From NCBI RefSeq assembly GCF_026230105.1, contig NC_079480.1, positions 12,194,488 through 12,258,487 on the forward strand: DNA of 64,000 nt, in the 5' to 3' direction. The notes beneath the pieces were generated by a model that was not told the origin of the DNA, made no database searches, and worked only from the letters and a program-made list of their open reading frames with translations. The position numbers and the translations under genes were made by a program. The stretch comes from Diorhabda sublineata (lineage: Eukaryota > Arthropoda > Insecta > Coleoptera > Chrysomelidae). This document shows positions 57,925-64,000 of this stretch, piece after piece (the stretch's first letter is position 1; every line of letters starts with the position of its first letter).

Positions 57925-58490
57925 ACTGTTAGGAACAGGAAATTCTGGAACTTTACATACTTTCCGAATAATAATAGTAGCGCGCTTATATTAACGCCCA
58001 GTTCAGTAGTTGTCAAAATAGTATTTGCACAATAGAGTCAGAGAATTTTGTAAACCATATAACATTGGATCTCTTTTACATCCTAGAACATAAACAGTTC
58101 AATAATACAGGCTAAATATGTAAAGTTGTCTGAAGAAGTCTCCTCGTAGCCCGCAAAAATTCACTAGACGTGCAAATAGGGAACTCAACTTTACTTGGAC
58201 ATATGTTTTGCATTATTTGAACTGACGTTTGTGTATGAAATGTACAGTTTTCAGCTACTACAAACTTAGTATGAAGTTTATAAAGAACGACGTTTTCTTT
58301 TGTCAGTTTTTCTAAAACCAGATGTAAGGTAATAATGTGAAAAATCATGATGGAGATTTTGTATCACGCATAGTGCATTTTTGCGAGCTACGAGCTAAAC
58401 TTTGGAAGGCGTCTTCATTGGATAAACCCGAACGACTTGATGATTTGCCTTTATAGAAACAGACCCGGTCTTCCCGTTTGAGTGGAAAAG
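57925..58490. other. Non-coding stretch
   Basis: No coding signal was recognised; the part from 58340 on may be the 5' continuation of the DDE fragment at 58.5 kb, but it is too degraded to read. Confidence 0.4.
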
Positions 58491-58499
58491 TTATTATGA

Positions 58500-58760
58500 G
58501 GAATCTAGCATGCGTATAAAATTATAATGTACGGACGAGATTCTCCAAAAATTGTCCAAATGTTGATGTGCAATCTTCCGGAAAGAAGATTGTTTTTCCT
58601 TTTGCTGAGTATATGTTTGAAAACTATATATTTCCTGAGCTGGAAAGGGATGCAAATTTGTTCATATATCAGCTTGAAGGTACGTTACCACAGTGGAAAC
58701 TTCAAGTGAGAGATTTCTTAAATAATAGGCTCTTTCAGAGACAGATCTAATGATTCAGCG
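58500..58760 (+). pseudogene. Tc1/IS630-like DDE transposase fragment
   Basis: The plus-strand frame from 58568 reads FAEYMFENYIFPELERDANL, FIYQLEGTLPQWKLQVRDFL and NNRLFQRQI. This fits the second catalytic region of insect DDE transposons (YxxxLxxxxxPxL...xFQQDGAPPHW...VRxFLNxxFPxRWIGR). The FQQDGAPPHW core is altered to IYQLEGTLPQW, so the catalytic Asp is lost. Confidence 0.6.
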
Positions 58761-58764
58761 TTGA

Positions 58765-59700
58765 ATCATTGACTCGACCTTACTCTTTGTGGTTTTGGCA
58801 CATCTTCAGTATACCACCCACCCCGTATCATGTTTAAATTTCGTATATATTATGCATATAGATTGTGTGAATTCTTGTTTGAATTGAAAGATACATGTTT
58901 CATATGACTAAATTATTAACACCCTAGGGTGGTATATTGACTTATATCCAGTTGCTTACGTCCTTTGAAACAGTGTCCTAATACGTTTTTTACAATGTAG
59001 GGGGACCAGAAATCAATTTTCATAACAATAAAAGATATACTGATGACAAATTTCGAATTTCAACGTTTTACAATATTAATTCTCATTTGATATCTTTATG
59101 GAGGGTGTAACAGTTCAAAAACGTCCAGAATATTGATGGGGTAGACAAAGGGTATGGTATGAATGTAGCAATTGTAAATGAAGGAGGCTGAGTTAAAAAA
59201 TTCAATATCATAGATCTTTATTAAAAACTTCAGCAACTTGCATAATACAAAAAAAAATTCATGGGCTTAGATTTTTCTCCTACCCTCTACCATCCATACA
59301 TTTGTTGTAATTTTAATTTCAACTTTTGATGATTACAAAATATAGACGTCGATTGAAAAGTAACTTAACTGCTATAGAAATAGCTCCTAAACGATAGTAA
59401 TTCGTTATTTACATCACTATGTGTTACCTGAAAATCTGTTACTTTTAGTACTAGACACACATCGTACTTTTGCAACAATTTATTGAAATTTAGTGGTTTT
59501 TCTAATACATTGTCCTATAAGCTAAAAATTGTTTAGATATCCAATTTGTTTATTCCCAAAATATCACTTGGGATGTAATTAAAAACACATAAAATGTTTA
59601 TTTACAACCCTCTCCCTATTTTGGTACCTATATCGGTACTTTCTCATGTTTCCTGATCATTCTTACCTATAATTGTGTGCTCAACAAGTGAGTAAGTTTA
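58765..59700. other. Non-coding stretch upstream of the plus-strand exon
   Basis: No repeat pairing or coding. If the exon at 59738 is the first coding exon, the promoter and leader should lie here; no clear TATA-initiator pair stands out. Confidence 0.4.
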
Positions 59701-59737
59701 TGTTCTATTTTGTGAAAATTTATACAAATTTTCTGAA

Positions 59738-60038
59738 ATGGATGGTGGGTTTTTTCAAGGAGAAAATGGAGCTCCATTCAGAAATAGAACTTACTCTCTT
59801 CCGAATAATTACATTGGTCAAGGATATAACTGTAATGCAGATGGAGATTACGGTAATCTGTCGTTGGAATTAAGACCGAACAACGAATTTAATCCTAGTG
59901 AACGTGATATTTACGAATGGAGAAGCCAAGGACACTGTAACAATGTTTATGTCACAAGTAGCTCTGCTACTACTGAGGGAAATATTTCTTTGGAAAATGC
60001 TGCTACGAGTACAATAGACGAAAGACCCAAACCCATTC
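59738..60038 (+). CDS. Probable first coding exon of an unrecognised plus-strand gene
   Basis: The ATG at 59738 opens 100 codons ending at a consensus donor, CATTC then GTAAGT at 60039, in phase 1. The peptide starts MDGGFFQGENGAPFRNRTYS and includes LPNNYIGQGYNCNADGDY, LRPNNEFNPSERDIYEWRSQ and an Asn/Ser/Thr-rich end. Even codon use and lack of low complexity contrast with the AT-rich flanks. No signal peptide, membrane segment or known domain is visible. The rest of the gene is beyond the satellite at 60.2-63.7 kb and probably outside the window. I do not recognise the family. Confidence 0.6.
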
Positions 60039-60189
60039 GTAAGTATTTTTATATTAATAAAATTCTAAATATTTACCAGAAATTGAAAAATCTAGTAAAT
60101 TATTTTATTATAAGTTGAAGAGATACTTTCGTGACGAATGTGTAGGTACAGATGTTTTCCAAATAAAAATGTTGGTCATCAAATACGAA

Positions 60190-63100
60190 TAAAGTGAAAA
60201 AAATGAAGGTCTCACTTTTACCTCAGTAGAATGTATCATTTCCAGTATATAAATTTGATTTTTTTTACTTTTTAATATTTAGTTAAGCTTATAAATTGTA
60301 AATAACTGAAAATGTTGTGCAATAATGTGAAAAATGAAAGTCTCACTTTTACCTCAGTGGAATGTATCATTCTAGCAAATAAATTTGAACTTTTTTCACT
60401 ATTTAATATTTAGTTAAACTTAGAAATTGAAAATAACCGAAAATGTTGTGCAATAATGTGAAAAATGAAAGTCTCACTTTTACCTCAGTGGAATGTATCA
60501 TTCTAGCAAATAAATTTGAACTTTTTTCACTATTTAATATTTAGTTAAACTTAGAAATTGGAAATAACCGAAAATGTTGTGCAATAATGTGAAAAATGAA
60601 AGTCTCACTTTTACCTCAGTGGAATGTTTCATTCTAGCAAATAAATTTGAACTTTTTTCACTATTTAATATTTAGTTAAACTTAGAAATTGGAAATAACC
60701 GAAAATGTTGTGCAATAATGTGAAAAATGAAAGTCTCACTTTTACCTCAGTGGAATGTTTCATTCTAGCAAATAAATTTGAACTTTTTTCACTATTTAAT
60801 ATTTAGTTAAACTTAGAAATTGGAAATAACCGAAAATGTTGTGCAATAATGTGAAAAATGAAAGTCTCACTTTTACCTCAGTGGAATGTTTCATTCTAGC
60901 AAATAAATTTGAACTTTTTTCACTATTTAATATTTAGTTAAACTTAGAAATTGGAAATAACCGAAAATGTTGTGCAATAATGTGAAAAATGAAAGTCTCA
61001 CTTTTACCTCAGTGGAATGTATCATTCTAGCAAATAAATTTGAACTTTTTTCACTATTTAATATTTAGTTAAACTTAGAAATTGGAAATAACCGAAAATG
61101 TTGTGCAATAATGTGAAAAATGAAAGTCTCACTTTTACCTCAGTGGAATGTATCATTCTAGCAAATAAATTTGAACTTTTTTCACTATTTAATATTTAGT
61201 TAAACTTAGAAAATGAAAATAACCGAAAATGTTGTGCAATAATGTGAAAAATGAAAGTCTCACTTTTACCTCAGTGGAATCTATCATTCTAGCATATAAA
61301 TTTGAACTTTTTTCACTATTTAATATTTAGTTAAACTTAGAAATTGAAAATAACCGAAAATGTTGTGCAATAATGTGAAAAATGAAAGTCTCACTTTTAC
61401 CTCAGTGGAATGTTTCATTCTAGCAAATAAATTTGAACTTTTTTCACTATTTAATATTTAGTTAAACTTAGAAATTGGAAATAACCGAAAATGTTGTGCA
61501 ATAATGTGAAAAATGAAAGTCTCACTTTTACCTCAGTGGAATGTTTCATTCTAGCAAATAAATTTGAACTTTTTTCACTATTTAATATTTAGTTAAACTT
61601 AGAAATTGAAAATAACCGAAAATGTTGTGCAATAATGTGAAAAATGAAAGTCTCACTTTTACCTCAGTGGAATGTTTCATTCTAGCAAATAAATTTGAAC
61701 TTTTTTCACTATTTAATATTTAGTTAAACTTAGAAATTGGAAATAACCGAAAATGTTGTGCAATAATGTGAAAAATGAAAGTCTCACTTTTACCTCAGTG
61801 GAATGTTTCATTCTAGCAAATAAATTTGAACTTTTTTCACTATTTAATATTTAGTTAAACTTAGAAATTGGAAATAACCGAAAATGTTGTGCAATAATGT
61901 GAAAAATGAAAGTCTCACTTTTACCTCAGTGGAATGTATCATTCTAGCAAATAAATTTGAACTTTTTTCACTATTTAATATTTAGTTAAACTTAGAAATT
62001 GGAAATAACCGAAAATGTTGTGCAATAATGTGAAAAATGAAAGTCTCACTTTTACCTCAGTGGAATGTATCATTCTAGCAAATAAATTTGAACTTTTTTC
62101 ACTATTTAATATTTAGTTATACTTAGAAAATGAAAATAACCGAAAATGTTGTGCAATAATGTGAAAAATGAAAGTCTCACTTTTACCTCAGTGGAATCTA
62201 TCATTCTAGCATATAAATTTGAACTTTTTTCACTATTTAATATTTAGTTAAACTTAGAAATTGAAAATAACCGAAAATGTTGTGCAATAATGTGAAAAAT
62301 GAAAGTCTCACTTTTACCTCAGTGGAATGTTTCATTCTAGCAAATAAATTTGAACTTTTTTCACTATTTAATATTTAGTTAAACTTAGAAATTGGAAATA
62401 ACCGAAAATGTTGTGCAATAATGTGAAAAATGAAAGTCTCACTTTTACCTCAGTGGAATGTTTCATTCTAGCAAATAAATTTGAACTTTTTTCACTATTT
62501 AATATTTAGTTAAACTTAGAAATTGAAAATAACCGAAAATGTTGTGCAATAATGTGAAAAATGAAAGTCTCACTTTTACCTCAGTGGAATGTTTCATTCT
62601 AGCAAATAAATTTGAACTTTTTTCACTATTTAATATTTAGTTAAACTTAGAAATTGGAAATAACCGAAAATGTTGTGCAATAATGTGAAAAATGAAAGTC
62701 TCACTTTTACCTCAGTGGAATGTTTCATTCTAGCAAATAAATTTGAACTTTTTTCACTATTTAATATTTAGTTAAACTTAGAAATTGGAAATAACCGAAA
62801 ATGTTGTGCAATAATGTGAAAAATGAAAGTCTCACTTTTACCTCAGTGGAATGTTTCATTCTAGCAAATAAATTTGAACTTTTTTCACTATTTAATATTT
62901 AGTTAAACTTAGAAATTGAAAATAACCGAAAATGTTGTGCAATAATGTGAAAAATGAAAGTCTCACTTTTACCTCAGTGGAATGTTTCATTCTAGCAAAT
63001 AAATTTGAACTTTTTTCACTATTTAATATTTAGTTAAACTTAGAAATTGGAAATAACCGAAAATGTTGTGCAATAATGTGAAAAATGAAAGTCTCACTTT

Positions 63101-63690
63101 TACCTCAGTGGAATGTTTCATTCTAGCAAATAAATTTGAACTTTTTTCACTATTTAATATTTAGTTAAACTTAGAAATTGAAAATAACTGAAAATGTTGT
63201 ACAATAATGTGAAAAATGAAAGTCTCACCCAAAACTTAGTGGAATGCTTCATTTTAGCATATAAATTTGAACTTTTTTCACTATCTAATATTTAGTTCAA
63301 CTTAGAAATTGAAAATAACTGAACATTTTGCACAATAGAATAAAAAATAAAAGTCTCACTTCTACCTCAGTGGAATGTATCATTTCCAATATATGAATTA
63401 TCATTTTTTCTCAGTATTTAATATTCAGTTAAAGTTAAAAATTGAAAATTTTGCGCAATAGTAAAAAAATAAAAAAATAAATAATAAAACAAAGGTCTCA
63501 ATTTTACCTCAGTATATGAGTATATGAATTATATTTTTTTTTACTTTTTAATATTTAGTGTGCACTAAAGTAAAATGAAGTCTCACTTTTACCAACATTC
63601 TCATTGGAATATATCATTTCCAATACATGCATTATAATGTTTTTTACTATTTAACACTATTTTATACTCAGTTAAACTTAAATAACTAAC
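60190..63690 (+). repeat. 131-bp satellite array with a seven-unit higher-order repeat
   Basis: Twenty-two consecutive 131-bp units run from 60311 to 63192, with AATGTTGTGCAATAATG starting each at exact 131-base spacing. Degenerate units flank them: one before (from about 60190) and about three or four after (to about 63690). Each unit has GAAAGTCTCACTTTTACC then TCAGTGGAAT, GCAAATAAATTTGAAC and TATTTAATATTTAGTTAAAC. Variant bases (GTATC, CTATC or GTTTC; TTGGAAAT, TTGAAAAT or AATGAAAAT; GCATAT) show that 60966-61882 repeats as 61883-62799, a 917-bp seven-unit block. The array lies in the presumed first intron of the plus-strand gene, about 150 bp past the donor. Confidence 0.97.
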
Positions 63691-63699
63691 AATTTTATG

Positions 63700-64000
63700 C
63701 AATACTGGTAGTCATGTTTTTAATTCGTTATAATGTCACTATTTGTTGCGGACAAACAAATGGAAATAAAAGTAGTATCCTGAAAAGCTTGGATAAAGTG
63801 ATGAAACTGAATATCTGTGAAGATATTCAAGTAGTATTCAATATAAAAGTAATTAATATGATAAATCTCATAATAAAAAAGAAATAAATACTCTTTGATA
63901 ACAAAATTTAAAAATCAACTATTGATGTGAAAAGGTTGCCTCAAGTTAACAATGAATGAGCATTTCGAGAGAATTCTCTAGTGATTCGTTGCTGTCGTCT
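63700..64000. other. Non-coding end of window
   Basis: AT-rich; no coding signal or repeat seen. Confidence 0.5.

Overview
The window is AT-rich eukaryotic nuclear DNA, almost certainly from an insect. The two recognisable host proteins, a GOLGA7-type and an MCTP-type protein, look arthropod-like. Genes are split by long introns, and the rest is packed with decayed insect-type transposons (mariner, piggyBac, hAT, Tigger, Tc1-like, Helitron, Penelope-like, non-LTR) and MITEs. A beetle is a reasonable guess from the style of the repeats, but the sequence alone does not prove it.

Layout. 1-6.1 kb is intergenic, with a dead Tigger/pogo transposase, a candidate TTAA-bounded element, a short copy of a CA-bearing repeat, and a 1.38 kb piggyBac relic with both ends. 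6.9-8.9 kb is a complete three-exon GOLGA7 orthologue on the minus strand (146 aa). 9-26.5 kb is repeat-rich: a mariner, a 101-bp TTAA MITE, a Penelope-like fragment with inverted arms, a hAT MITE with a perfect 8-bp target duplication, another mariner, a 1.2 kb TTAA-bounded inverted-repeat element, a repeat carrying an uninterrupted 1,272-bp (AC)n tract, a Helitron with a recognisable 3' end, and a hAT fragment.

26.6-52.6 kb holds nine exons of a multiple-C2-domain transmembrane protein (Mctp) on the minus strand: C2A, C2B, C2C, two membrane segments and most of the C-terminus. The first and last coding exons were not found. Its introns contain a tandemly duplicated non-LTR element, two mariner copies, a hAT element, several MITEs and a foldback cluster. 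They also host a nested two-exon coiled-coil gene on the opposite strand (39.5-44.2 kb).

52.6-59.7 kb, upstream of the first recognised Mctp exon, contains more transposons, a (TA)n tract and a second foldback element. A plausible first coding exon of an unrecognised plus-strand gene lies at 59.74-60.04 kb. It is followed at once by a 3.5 kb satellite of 131-bp units with a seven-unit higher-order repeat.

The host genes share no pathway that the sequence shows. GOLGA7 proteins partner a DHHC palmitoyltransferase at the Golgi; MCTPs are Ca2+-responsive membrane proteins of the ER and secretory pathway. No rRNA gene, canonical tRNA gene or CRISPR array was seen.
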